Shown piece after piece: positions 30,901 to 45,900 of a stretch of DNA of 64,000 bases (position 1 is its first letter; every line of letters begins with the position of its first letter). Source of the stretch: Campylorhamphus procurvoides (Eukaryota; Chordata; Aves; Passeriformes; Dendrocolaptidae); NCBI GenBank assembly GCA_013396655.1, contig WBMV01006503.1:697896-761895 (forward strand). Direction: 5' to 3'. The notes beneath the pieces were generated by a model. It saw only the letters and a program-made list of their open reading frames with translations. It searched no databases and was not told where the DNA came from. Position numbers and translations under genes: made by a program.

Positions 30901-33900
30901 ATGTGAAGACCTACTAGACATACCTCTCCTAAAGAGTGAGTTTGAAATAAAAGTGGGACTATTTTTGCCTTTGCTAAAATACTTATACTTGCAGAAAAAG
31001 ACACATTCAAACCTCATTACACAAAACTTACTCTGATTTTTGGTAAAACCCGACGGATCGTTTCAGCAGGATTCTGTCGCATCAGGACTGGAAGATTTGC
31101 CACCACACTTGTTCCTTGGATATCCTGACCAGAACTTTCAAAAACAAATAGACACAATACATTACTCTGGATGAGGATTAATAAATCACAGCTTTCATTT
31201 AACAAGAAAAAATCTACAGTACTTAGGTTTTTCATGTAAATAAAGAGAGGGGAGTCTTTTTTTACATAATACCTAGGAGAAGACCACATTAAAAAACACC
31301 ATAAAAAAACCCAAAACATAAAAGCTGTTACATATAATTTCTTACATGGAATGATAGCTTTGAAGAAAAATATAAAACTTGTGAAAGATCTTTTCAAAAT
31401 GGATGATCAAGGCAGTGGTTTTGTGGAAGCTTTTTTATTATACCAATACAAGCGAAAACCACAGGAAGGGGACAAATAAAAAATATACATGAAAGCTACA
31501 CACAATGTACAACATTTTAACAGAATTTTTTTTTCTTTTTCTATGGAAAACAGTCAGATGTATAATCAGATGCATACTGACAAACATGACTAAAGGATGC
31601 AAATACTTAGTTAGATTACAGATCTTGCACCTTTCTCCCCATCCTGTCTCTCTCAGTGGTATCCTGCAACTGAAAAAGGATTAAAAAAAAAAAAGGCAGG
31701 ATGGGAAGGAAATGGTAGGCAGCAATAAAGAAAAAGCAAGAGCTAAAAGCAAAATTACTCAAGTGGATAAACTTCTAGAATATAATCAGAAACAGAAAAT
31801 GTCTGGATGCCAAAATTAAACATAAAATTAAATATCAATACATCCTTTTCATTTTTCCTTAGTGAAACATGAACTCAGGAAGTGGACTAGAAGGGGACTA
31901 GATACATAAACTGGTCATGGGACAGGAGATTTGCACAACCACCTTCCAGTTTTGTTCTGTCTCTGTAGTATATTAGGGAATTCACAGTTAAGTTGTAAAG
32001 CCTTTCTGCAGGATTTAGAGCTGAAAAGATCTTTACATCTTCCATTAATGCATTACATTGTCCTCAATATTCATGTATTTCAAAAGCTCAAATGAAATTT
32101 TAGGTACAGTCAACCAGGCCAATTTAGATCTATTTTGTTAACTGTATACAAATATGCTTTTAAAAACTAGGATCTGTTTGTGTAATAACCCAGAAACAAA
32201 AGCAAAATCTTTGGTTAAAATCTGCAGAGACTAAAATGCCCCAACAGAAATACTGTAATATCCTACTAGCAAGATTTTTTTCTTTGCGTTCCATAATTTC
32301 AAACAGCAATTAGGTCTCGTCAACATTAACTTCGTTGTGTCTAACAAACTTCAGTGTAAATTTTTTTGAAAGAAAGTATTCTTTACTATCTTTGCAAAGA
32401 TAATTTTCCATGTTAGAAGGCAATACCTTCCAGAAGACTGAGTAGAGGGTTGATGGCAGGAATTCAAATCCTCTTTGCAACCTGGAGAGCCACACCCCCT
32501 CCAGTTCACTTATGTTTTAGGTTTCCATTCTGCAAACAGGTGTGATTACCTAACTCACCAATTACAAACTATTACTCTGTATACAGGCCCTAACATGGGA
32601 AAGCCTCTGTCCCAGCAAAACCTTTACGCCCCAGAAAGAGTAAATCTTGCTATGGCAGGTATGTTTCTTTTTTCTTTCTTTCTTTCCTACAGAATAACAC
32701 ACAGTGCCTGTAATCTCAAAGTCTGTGACTAAAGCATACATGATGGAATTAACCTAATCTTAAGATTGTGCATGTCTGCCTCTAAGACAAACTTCCTTTA
32801 TAATCAATGGAGCAAAATAAGACTCAATGAAAAGCAATTTATCTCAGATCTCTTATCAATAGATGCGATGGACAGTGTGCCTGCAGTGTTTTTTTCCCTT
32901 TATCGTTTATAAAGGCAGACACATAAATTCTCCCTCCTGTGTGTAGCTGTGCTGTAAGTAAATATTGGCTCCTGCCCTCAGATACACATGACAAGCCCTA
33001 GTCCTATGGGAGCTCATCTCTGTGCTCAGATTCACCATTGCAAGTAGTTCCACTGGTTTCTCATACAATAATGTATTAGAATCATAGACTACCTCACATT
33101 GAAAAAGGCCCATTAGGATCAAGTCCAAGCCTCAAAGGACTACCTAAAACTAAATGATATGACTAAAAGCAGAGAACTCTGACAGGCTTGGTGCCGTGAC
33201 CACTTGTGTGAAGGAATGCCGTGACCACTCCTCCACCGAATCACTTTTCCAGTGACTGACCACCCTCTCCGTCAAGAACCTTTTCCTAATGTCTAAACTG
33301 AACTCAAATTAACATCTTTAGAAATGCTTGTATGCTTATAGCAGCTAACTATTGTAATTAATTTGGGACAGAATAAAACATTTCTACTTCCCAGATCTTC
33401 CAATCAAAAAGAATCAGTGAATATTCTGAGTTGGAAGGGATTCACAAGGATCATCAAGTCCAGTTCTTAAGTGAATGGCTCGTATGGGGATCAAACCTGC
33501 AACCTTGACATTATTAATATCATGTTCTAACCAACTGAACCAATCTCAGGGTCAAATTCACTACAAACTTAGCAGTGGTAATAACTGTTCTAAAAGAGTG
33601 CTGCACACCATAAATGCCAGGAACCAGTATTTTTGCCTTTTCTTTTTTCATCGATCATATACACCTTAAATATTAGATAGATAAGAATGCAAATAGAAGA
33701 CATCCTAAATTCTGCGATAGATAACAAGTGAGCAGAGAGCTATGAACGCTGTACTGAGGTTATCACACATTGCTGCAAACATCCTGATGCACTGAGCAAA
33801 ATTTGGAAATAATTCCCAAAGCGTACACTTTACCTTTATTGTGCATATATGTATGGAGCTCAACACAGAAGGAAAAAAAATTATATTGAAATTCAAAATA

Positions 33901-36900
33901 TGTAGTAACAAAAATATTAATTAAAAAATCTCAACTGGTTGAAAACAATACAAATTTCATCTATGTAATTTCAAAGGGAAGTGAAAAAGGCTTGATAGAG
34001 CATAAAAACAATCACCATTTTCTGTATTTTTGAATATGGGTTATCTTTTCTCTTTGTATATACCTTACTTTAGGAATACAGAAAATTGCTAATCCAGCTC
34101 TATAGTTTTTAATAGTGTTTATTCCAACAGAAAATGCATCAGCATTTTTCAGTGTTTTAATCTTCTGTTAAGATTACCTACTTATGTAAAATATCTTAAA
34201 AAGTATTAGGAACACATTTTCTGGTTAGTTACTACATATGCCCCTCTATATTTTCTACTGTTGTCTGTAAACATTGACAAGCTTTGACAGGGCAAAGCTA
34301 CACCAAAGCCCTTTTTAATGCCATTTAAAAGCAACAAGAATGGATGAGAGTTTAGATATTGACTGATTTTAATATTAGCATCCCTGTAATCTTAATTGGT
34401 AAACACGTATGAGTGCTCTCAATCAAAACATGCCTCCCAGTAAAGTCTAAATATGGTGAAAGGGCAGTATTGTCAACTACTGTAAAGGAACTTAAATTAA
34501 TGATTAATAACTGATATACTTACAACTCACAACATTTTTGCATTATTGAAAGTCATTTTATTAACTGATTTAAAGCCATGAATTTTGAAGTCTTTCATGT
34601 TTAAGTCTTCTCTGGGTATCAACATGCTAATGCCAGTGAAGCTTTAAAGCAGAACTGAGAAATCCAGACTGGAAAAGAGTCACAGAGTGGATGAGGCCCA
34701 CAACTTCTTACGATACAACTTGCAAGGAATGCACACCTGCATGTTATTCAGTAAACATGCAAAAGTTCAAGGTAACTTGGAGAAGCTATTTAATTGAAAA
34801 TTTTATTCATTTTGTATCAAGATAGAAGAAATCCTAGCTGCTAAAATATGCAACCAAAATGCTACCTTTATCCATCAGAATGTAAAGAAAAGGGAAGTGT
34901 TTCCCTTTAAAACAGAAATTCTTAGGATCTGGCTTGCTGCCAATTAAGAATGTGAAGCAGGAGGCATTTCAACACCTACACAGTCTGTAATTTTCCAACT
35001 GCAGAAGATCTTTCTTCTATTTCTACCAAAAGAGCTGCACCATAGATTTTCTTTAAATATTAAAGACTTCAGAATTATAGCAAATTATTGCTTAATGCCC
35101 AGATGTAGGCATTTTGTACCAATAAATTAAAATAAATGCTGTCTTGTCCTCAGAGTCACAGCAAACGCAATGTAATGAAAGTGCTATTCCTTTATTAAGA
35201 GTGCTAACTTTAGTAGAACACAACAGAGCCCTATACTTAGAAGCAATTTAGCTCAGCCTCTTTTGCGCTAGCAAAATCTACGTGCCTAACATCATTTAAA
35301 TATAAAACTTCAGGACTCATCTTCTGAGTTCACCCCACTGGAGAAGCCAGTGATTTGCAATGCTGGGAATCCTCATGTAGGGACAAAAGCTCTTGTGCCT
35401 GAACACTTCTGTCCTAATACTTCCTGCCCGTGTGACAGCAGCTGCTCGCTGTCGGCCAGTGGTACCCGGGCTGGTCAAACTGCAAGACCCACTAAGAGCA
35501 CTCGCCAAACACTTCTCAAGCACAAGCATAGCACTAACTTTCTCCCTCTAGCCCCTGCATTTGGTTTTATTTGTTTCTTCTACCTTCATAAAATGAAGTC
35601 CACATAATATTTGGGACTGCCTTGAGGCTGAAGCAAATCCTCCTAGAAACCATTTACAAACATCTGAAGGACAAAAAAGTGCCTGGGAGTAGTCAGCCAG
35701 GATTTGAGAAGGGGAAATCATGCCTGATCAGCCAACTTTACAGCCTTTTATGATATGATGACTGGCTGAGATGATGGAAGTTGTTTAACTTATTTTAGCA
35801 AGGCTTTTGACATTGTCTCACATTATCCTCTCATAAATAAACTGATGAAGTACAAACCAGACAAATGGAAAGTGATGTGGACTGAAAACTGAGTGAACTA
35901 CTGAGCCTGATGAGCTGTGGTGAGTGGCAATGAAAGCAGCTACAGGTGGTTCACCTCATGGGTCTACTGGGGGTAATAGTTTAACATTTTCATTAACGAC
36001 CTGGATGATGGAACAGAGCGCATCCTCAGTTATGCAGATGACACAAAACTATAAGTGCTTGACAGACCAGATGACTGTGCTGACTAACAAGCTGGAGAAA
36101 CAAACCAACAGGGATATTGTGAAGTTCAATAGCAGGAAATGCAAGTTCTGTAGCTGTGGAGGAATACCCCTGTGCACCACTAGAGGGTGGAGGCAAGCCA
36201 GCTGGAAAGCAGCTTGGCAGGAAAGGACCTGGAGGTCCCAGTGGACACAAAGCTGATCAGGAAACTGAGCTGCACTCAAAAGAGCATCACCAGCAGCTCC
36301 AGGGAGGCAATTAGTCTTGTCTATTCAACACAAGAATCTCATAGACAGGCGGCAGTGAGTCCACTGAAGGGCTACTAAAATGATTAAGGGATTACACTAT
36401 TTAATATCTTAGCCGAAGCTTAGATAACAGGACTTTCTAATCTTGAGAAGAGAAAGCTTGGGGGCCTTATTTAATATGTATAAAATCTGATGTGAGACAG
36501 TAAGAAGACAGAGGCAGATTCTTCCCACTGGTGCCCAGTGACAGGATGAGAAGCAATGGAAACAAATTCAATACACAGGAAGTTCCACTTAAACCTTTTT
36601 TAAAAAAAAAAAGTTCTTCCACGTCAGTGTTCAAATATCCATCCATAGGATTCAAAATCCTGAGTTCAGGACAAGACTGAATATATTGCTCTAATTGACA
36701 CTACATTCAGTAGGGTGTTGGACTAGATGATCTCCAGAGGTCCCTTCCCACAACAACTTACTATGATTATGTTCCAGACAGGTGTTTCCAATTTTGCAAA
36801 CTTTCATCAAACTCAGGGAAGACAATAAGATTTCTTAGATTAATTTTAAAAACATTTCCAAAAACAGATTCTACAAAATAAGAACAAAGAAAATTTTTAA

Positions 36901-39900
36901 AAGTCCTTGGGTACTCAATTAGAAACATATCTGGAAAGGGATGGAAGGACTACAGCTCCTTCTACAGCATGAAGAAAGATTAGTCACTGAATGTTCCCCA
37001 AGACAATATTACCACAGAAGAGCTTAAAAAAGAGAAGACAGATTTCCATCTCTCTCTCCTTCGCTCACACTAGTCTGCAAAACACGATGACAAGAGTATA
37101 ATACAGTATTGTAAAGAAGATGGAGGTACAATGTTTACCCAAGCTCTAACTAAAGCCCAGTTTGTGAACAGACTTTTCTTTAACACTGTGGCTAACTGTA
37201 ACAGTTCAGCAAAAATGGTTTGTTAAATAACCATTGGTGAATCAACCACTGAAGTCCATGTTCTGTAACTTAAGTTTTACAGACCTAGAAATTCTGATGG
37301 ATGGCTGCGGGGGATTACAGGGTTAACTCAACACCCCATAAGTGACATTATTTTCAGCGCAAGATTCTAAAATGTTCTCTGTTGGTCTAAATCTGCATTT
37401 GTTGCAAACAGAAGTAAAAATTTATCAACTTTCATGAATGAGGGATTAATATAGCAAGATTAAAAAAATTAATAAAGTATCCAGTAATTAATTGGGTAGT
37501 AGGAAGACAAAATTCACCAAGAACACAGAAACTTGAAAACGGGTGTCTGGAGGTAGCAGAGACATTCATAACTCGTCTGGACAATGTCTTGAGCAACCTG
37601 ATTTAACACCAAATTACATCAGACTTGGAAGTTGGCCCTGCTTTAAGCAGGGCATTGGACCAAATGACTTGCAGGGGTTCCCAACCACCTAAACCATACT
37701 GTGATCAGGATCATAAATCCTAGCCTTAATTTCCTATTTGTGTAAAAGCTTGGTATCTGACAGGATTTAGCTGGTTCAGAATGATTCAATTTCAAGTGTT
37801 CTTCCAGGATTTCTGTTCTTCTGTACGATCCACTGTTGCCAAGGCAAACTAGAAATCCAGGTAAATACTTCTGTCAATAAGATCAAAGTGCGTGGCCCAT
37901 AAGACTTCCTCTGAGAATCCCCTTTATTTTACTGTGAAGATTTTTCCACAGCAATCTTTCCTGTGTAAGTGGGTAGACAAAGACTTGAAATTTATTACAC
38001 CGCTTTCTAGATACTGCTCTTGTTAAGGGAAAACTAACACTTTTCGGGGGGGGGAGGGGGGGAGGGGACATTTTTGTCTTTGTTTGGATTATTTAAGGGT
38101 TTTAGTAACAAAAAGGGGACGAATCCAGAAAGTAGAAAAATTACTGGAAATCACAAATATTGATGTGTCATTTTAAGACATAATTTTCCTTTTATTTTAA
38201 GGCAAATATTTCTTTGATAAAATACAATCTGGTATTTTCTGTGAAAGTACATTCCTTTCTTTAGATTGGTGTAAAGCAGTAACTTTCCTTTTATTTCATG
38301 CTATGTATACTTGCATTTCAAGTATACTTCTTTAAACATAAATGATGTAAGACGAGTGTCTGAACATCTATTTGGCGTTCATTGTAGCAAGTACATCATA
38401 AACAGAGCCAGTCCCATGGAAAGATCTGTCACATTGTTAAAATATCTTCTTTTAAGAGCCTCAGTTGAACAAAGACAGAATTGTGAACTGTACAATTATT
38501 AACACAGTCTTGACTCTATATATTACAAGATTTTATACACCATAAGTACTGTACAAAATTCTTTGCACAATATGATCATCCTCCATCATGTTGCTAATTT
38601 AAATTAAAAGTATTTGTAATCAAAATGATGCTTTATCTGATAATTTGCCCTAGTACTTGAGATACCAAGACAACCAAGATATTTGGGATGTAATTTTAAA
38701 ATCAGATATCTGATGTGGTAAATTGCTTACATTTGTGGCATTGTACAATAACTGCTAAAAAAAGGAGGCTCCCTTCTCAAAAAAAGTTAGTACAAGAATT
38801 TAAAGAACATTACTCATTTACACACACATATACACAGATCTATGTATCATATTAACTATTTTATATATTAAAAGTAATCTTATGTATTAAAATACAATAT
38901 TTGGGCTCCTAAACTGTATATGTTGTACTTTCTTCATTGTCAGAAAATCTTCTGAAGACCACAATTAGCTGGGCACCACTCTTATCAACCGCAAAACTAA
39001 TTTAAATTCTCCTAGAAGCCAGTGCCCTTTTTCTGTATATACTAATACAATATAATATTTATGTATGCAAGACTTTATGTATATGAAATTTACAGAAATT
39101 CTAGAACAGGGATATAAACGAGTCTAAGTCCAAGATAGTAAGGGGGCCAAAGAAGCATTAGGCATCTGTCTTTTAACTCTTCCCTCCTTTCCTCTCTTCC
39201 TTTGTTACCTGTCTAGCTAGAACAAATAACAAGAAGAAACTTAATTTTTAGGCTTTTCTGTAACTTTGCTGAAAAGGAGAATAAAATTAATTTGAAAATG
39301 CAACACCATATTAATATCAATTTTCAAGAAGTCAGAAGTCCTAATAAAATCATAGACTGAACACCTCCTTGCAGTTGACATTGTAACCCTTTTGTAGTAA
39401 AATCCAATTTTCAAAACTCTTTTCTCATCTTGATCTTCTATTTAAGACATATGTGCCCATGGTCATTTTACAGCACATCTGAATAAAGTTTACATAGTCT
39501 ATCTACTAAAAAAGAAGAAAATAATTTCATTTTAGTACATATCTGAACATACAGTTCTACACCAGAAGCTTCTAGCACAATTAAAGTAAGAATAAAACCC
39601 CTAGATTTAGCTGCACATTAGTTTTGTATTCACAGTAACTTTGTTTGCCAGGATCAGTTTGCTCAACTGAAGTATCTTATTTCTGTTTGCTTGCTGCACA
39701 TCTGTCAAAGAGAGAAAGGAGGATGTCTAATACATATAGATACTCCATTCTGTTTCTGAGCCAAAACAAAAGCGATGTAATGACACAATAATTTCATTCT
39801 TCCTAACATGATCAGTTTCTGTGAGTTTTTACACTAATTATTGTGAGTAAACATTAAGCTTTTCTCCCTTGAATTTTAAAAAAAGTTTCAAGAACATAAA

Positions 39901-42900
39901 AAGTACCTCAAAGGATCATGTTTTTCATCAACATATCAACATTATGATCTCCTACAAGATGTTTCCTCTTCCTTAGAGACCTATAACACATATTGCATTT
40001 TGTATCAAGATCAACTTTTCACTCCAAGATCAAGATAACGCAATTTCCCATTCCCAAGCGATACAGCAAAAATGAGCGAGGAACTGGGATTATTCTTCAT
40101 TTTGTCAGTCCTCATTCACCGACACAGAATTTATAATTTTCACTTTCCACATGATTTGTCATTTCACAGCATGCATTATATGATATAAGTCATCTGAAAA
40201 AGTACAAGGCCTACAATTTTTCTACACTGAAAGTGAAAAAAAATCACAGAAGCTAACCAAATTCTAGAAGGACAAATTACTTCTGTTGACCTAAATTTCT
40301 CTTATAGTTTAATTTAAACACAAGGTCTCTTTTCATTCTCCAGTCTTATTTTTTCTATCAGTATATTTCACATGCACAGTTAGTTATTTGTGGCATCAGA
40401 GAGATGAAAACTTTAAATGACCTAATAAGTAGCAAAATATACTTAGAGACTTCTGCAGCATGTGGGTCTTCCATGTGTGGGGTGTTACAAACAGTAGATT
40501 CAAAAGCTACCACTTTATTACTGTCTGTCTTTCTATCATGCCGCCTTCTTTTCTCTGACTATAACATACTCCATTTTGTACCAATTCCATATTTTTTTCA
40601 TAGCAATTCTAATTACTAATTGTGGGAATTTCTCAAAAATATTTAAAGTTTCTTGAACCAGAAAGCCGTAGCTATATGTTTCAATCTCTCCTTTAGTAAA
40701 CTGACTCACAGGTCTAAAAAATGTGTCTATTATTTCAAGATTTATTGACAGCTCTAACAAAATCTATCACTTCCCTTCACCTCAACCCTTGCTGTAAGTC
40801 TCCTCAATCATCTTAAAACAAATTATGCCATACTAATTCCATTAGGAATTCCTCTTCACACCGTTAAGAAGAGCAAATGAAAGGTTAGGAAAGCAACTGT
40901 TACTGGTCTTTCTGTCTGTATCTGCTTGGCTTCATAAAAAGATTTTTCTATATAAGCAAGAGCTTGTTTTATTTTGAAGACCATGGTAAAGGGCTGAAAT
41001 AATCATAACCTTCTGAGAATTAAAGTACAAGGAGAACTTTTTATGTGTATTTCAAAAATTCAAACTATTAGAATAAGCTTGTAAGTTCCATAACAACAAA
41101 ACATAACTTGCTGCATCAAACAGTAAAACACAGACAAATAGTAAATAAAACATACTTTGTACATGAGTTCACCAGCCCTTTCCAAAATCACACAAACTGG
41201 ATCAGAAAAAAATGCAAATTTAAAAGACATTATATGTACAATGTATGAATACAGCAAATGAAGGAATGAAAAGCCATGAGGAAAATAAATATAAAAAAGG
41301 GTAAAGAGATCGAACCCAAGGGCTTGAAGCTTTTTCCCTCATATGTAATAGAAACATATCTAGATATCTTAGATACTGTATATAGATACACCTATATATC
41401 TAGATATTGTAAGTACATAGGTATCATATCTAATAAGTTAAGCTTATGTTCCAATTTGAAAAGTATAGGAGTAAAATTGTGAGCACTGAAAAACGTTATC
41501 TGAAATTTTAGAAACTCTTCGGAAGCTTTAGCTGTAAAAGCAGCTTTATTCCCAACCACAGAAATCTAATGGCAGGCTCAAAATTACTTCAAATAGTTAA
41601 TATTCAGTTTCTATCAAATTATTGCTGTCATACTCAAGGGGCCCAGTGACTCAAAAGAAAAAAATAATTAGAAAATGAACACAAAACTGTGAACTTACTC
41701 TTCGCAGGAGTTAGCTTTTAGAAAAAATCAGAAGTGGAAAGCCTTGGTGGCTCACCTTCTATTCATTTTTCAAGTAGTATTCATAGTAGAAGTACTCATA
41801 TTTTCAAGTCGTATTGGACACCTACTTGAGCCTGATGCAGTTCTATGCAACAGCAGTACAATGTCAAACAGCTAACTCTATTGTGGCTTTCTCATTCATT
41901 AGAAGCAACCAGAGATCAAAGGCAGCTTTCTGAGGTAAGCACGTAAATAACTAAAAACTGCTTCAATTTCAAGCTGTTGCTGATTCATGTCCTGTCAAAA
42001 AAAAGTGCTTTACTTGATTCATGTTTACTTTGGGAATTAGGATGAAATTCAGCTGCATAATTAAAATGAAGAAAGAGTCAGCGATGTCTCTCAAAAATAC
42101 TTGAGATTTGACCTGTATAGCTTGGAGTGGACATACAGTCAAACCAGATAATAGAATTAACATAATAAACAAATTTAAGTGATGACAAAGTTTCTGATAG
42201 AATAATTTCAAACACTAGATAAAAATGAACATTATATATAAAGATATTTAATCCATATTTGCATTCATGTTAAAATCATTATGAGAGCATCGTTAGAATC
42301 TTCCTGCCTACCTGTGCTGGTTTTGGCTGTTAAATTTCCTCACAGTACCTGGTATGGGGCTGTGTTTTGGATTTGTGGTAAGCACAGGACTGATAATACA
42401 GAAGTGTTTTTGTTATTGCTGAGTGCTTAAACAGAGCAAACCCTTTCTGCATTTCATACTGCCACACTGATGAAGGAGGAGACTGCGGGTGCATGGGAGG
42501 ATGGGAGGAGACAGCCAGGATGGGTAACCCCAACTGACCAAAGGGATATTCCAGACCATATAACAGCATGTTCAGTATATAAAGTGGAAGGAAGAAGGAC
42601 AAAGGGAGGGACTTTTGGAGGGAAGGCATTTGTCTGCCCAAGTATCCCCATGATGGGGCTCTGCTCTCCTGGAGATGGCTGAACACCTGCCTGCTCCTGG
42701 GAAGCAGTGAATTAATTCCCAGATTTTCTTTATTTGTGTGTGCAGCTTTTGCTTTCCCTATTAAACTGTCTTTATCTCAGCCCACACATTTTCTGGCTTT
42801 TACCCTTCCTATTCTCTCCCAGGTCTCACTGCTGGGGGAATGGGCGAGCAGCTGCCTAGGGCTCGGTTACTGGTTGAGGTTCAACCATAACACTACTCAA

Positions 42901-45900
42901 TTATATTTAAATAATTATAATCCTAGTAACATTCCCTACCTTCAGAATCACTACAATAATCTTAAATAGCCTTTTGTTAGACTATTTTTTCCTGACATAC
43001 TCATATTTTAACTTACTTTGAATGGTACAATTATCCCAAAAAGAGTTTGACATTCTGCAACGGAAAGAATAAATAAAAGCATTTACCAGTAATTCCACCT
43101 ACATTTACTAAAATTAGTACAGAATCATCTCTGGAAGAAAAGAATGTATCTTTCCTTTGAATGCTTGTCAGATATGCCCATATCATCCTTCACAGCACGT
43201 ATTCAGTGTTAACCCCCAGAATATGTGGCTTATCTATTTACTATGTTAGTATCAGTATCATTCTGTTGAAGAAAAAGTTACATGTAAAAAGAAAAAAAAG
43301 AAAAATTACAGTAAAAGGAAACCCTTGATACAATACCATTTGCCCACCATTCCTCCCCTCCTTCCTATGGTTTGTTACTAAAAAAGAACAGAATTATCTG
43401 ATCACTAAAAGGTGTAGAACAGTAAATTTTTAGTATAAACCCATGGTGGAATATTAACACAACATATTATTTTCATGAACAATACTTTTGTTAGGCATCT
43501 GATGAGGCATCCATGCAAGAGGATATCTATTAGCAGAATTTACCTTATACACAGCATACAGTGCTTAAGCTATCAATGCTATTATAGTGCATAAAGAACC
43601 CCAAAGTTCTATACAAGTACCATAGGCCAACGTAGTCTTCACAGATGTCATACAAACCATCTCAAGTAGTATCCCATATGTAGTGCCCTGAAGAGAATGA
43701 AACCCTCAGTCACAGGAATAAGGACAAAGACAAGGAAAACAAGATGCAAGGGAAGGAGTAGCATTTGGGGGAAAATCAGTCTTTTGTGATGGACTCAAAA
43801 AGTGGGAGCAAAAGAATTGAAAAAATAAAAACACCTAGTACTCACATCCTTAACCAAAACGCAGGTAAAGTGAGCCATGAACATCTCAAATGACCTATGA
43901 AGTACTTAGAATCTTTTTTAACTCATGGGTCTCAGAGGTGTGCAGCATTATACATGATAGATCCAAAAGCCACCACATTCCAGTTCTTCATTTAAAAAGA
44001 CTGAAAACACTTTCTTCATTTAATTAGGAAGTAAGATGAGGCACTTGAAAAGTATTTATTAATACCTTCAGAACTGGCAATAAATATGTAAGATACAAAG
44101 ATCTGGTTATTAATTTTATTGACCTATATATTCTCTAACACATCATTTTCAATAGGTGGGATGGTTCAAGTGATTAAAGAACAAGTGTACTTATCTGCCC
44201 TTAGAGTTGATTTTTCCATACCAGTATGCACCTAATAATTTATTACAAACTCCTGGTGTAGATATTTTCTTTGTGTATAATACAACAAGCATGCAAGGTG
44301 CAAAAGAAGTTACTAGTAATCCTTAAAATACACCTACAGCTGGCTTTACATGGTGATAAAAATAAGAGGATATAGACATACCCTTGGATTAAAACCTGCA
44401 GTAAAGAAGCAGCTTAATTTTATGTATTCATAATTCTTTTCTCCATTGATTTAGTGGTTAGCACTTGATGCAGTTGCAAAAACCAAAAGTAAATTTAAAT
44501 CATGCCCCGAAGACTATAATCTAACTTCTAGTTCCCAAAATGGCAGAAAAATAGGTATCCTAATCCTGAGTTTTGAAATTAAATTACATAAAAGAGATTA
44601 ACTGTTTATAACAGAATTTTAGTGCAAGCGGCAATGAGGCAGTGACTCATGTTTTTAATATGGACATAAATCCTCCCCCTCAAAAAGCTCAATTACAATT
44701 TCAGCAGTGAAAATGGCATCTTTTCTGTTTCTCCCTTTAAAGACAGCATTTTTACCTCTAAGGCTGTACAACAATGTAAGTAATATTACCACATGTAAAT
44801 AAGCACATTAAAGCAGATGCCTTTCACATTTCTCTTTTACATATGTTTATTCTGTCAGAGACAATACAATCAGTTTGTTTACAAACAAATACAGTTATCA
44901 TGTTTAAAGCATTGTCTTACTATCCCTAGTCCAGCCTTCTCAATAAACTCTTGGTAACAGAAGTTACCAAGCAATTTCACTAGGAAGAAGAAAAGAAAAA
45001 CAGAATATATACTACTTTGGAAAGTCAGACCAGAAGCTGGTCAGCTGCACTTCTCATGCAGCACAGGCAAACAGAAAATCATCCCATTTTGCAAACATAA
45101 ACAAAAGTAAGCAAAATGCAATGTTAATATTGAGTGCAACATTGCTTCTGCTGTGCAGCTCTGTTAATACCAATTGCATTATCAAAGGCTTCGATCCACC
45201 TTGAATCTAACTCTCCTGCTCTTCTCCAGTTGGTAAAGAGAAATGTTTTGGAGTTATAGAAGCAGCTTTGAACAACTTTTATTTAATCATAGCATAAACT
45301 GGTGGCTCTGGTACTTAATGTGGTTCCTTGTTGTTCAGAAATAGTCACAGGGGGAAAAGGGGCGGCAAGGCAGAGAAGCTAATTGATACCTACACAGATT
45401 AATTCACTGTCTTTAAGAAATGTGGACTTCTTACTAGAGGCATAATTGACAATTTGGACAACAAAGCTATTCCTATATGTAAAAAAAACACAAGGTCGCC
45501 AAGGTCTTCTGTTCATACCCTTCCTCATGCTCCTGGACTGTCACAGAAAACCCTGTGGGAACTTTTGTCATTTTATTCAAAATTACAGGGCATTACCATT
45601 TAAAAGAAATAAAAACAAATTATATCATTCACTGGGTAAAGAAAGAAAAACAATCAAATAGAGGATTTAACTTTAAAAACCTATGAGAAAAATGCTGTAG
45701 GAAAAAGTGTCTGTATGGATCTATTTGCAAAGCCAGAAGCATTCTCTTAAACTGGATGATTACTGGAAAATGGATAAGGACAAAAAGAATGCATAATATA
45801 CTTTTTTCCCCATCAGAAAGATTGAAAGACTATGCTCTTTGAGGCTTCAGTCTTTCTTCATCACTATACATTATTCTGACCTATTCTGGTCATCTTTATA

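Larger units (their letters stand above)
21814..31031 (-). other. PPP4R4: PPP4R4 intron 3
   Basis: The 9.2-kb intron contains four CR1 LINE loci (22795, 24766, 27855 and 30160) and an assembly break at 23720 with an 802-bp duplicated overlap. The rest is AT-rich sequence without gene evidence, including 24824-27854 and 28510-30155. Its real length is probably about 0.8 kb shorter. Confidence 0.85.
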
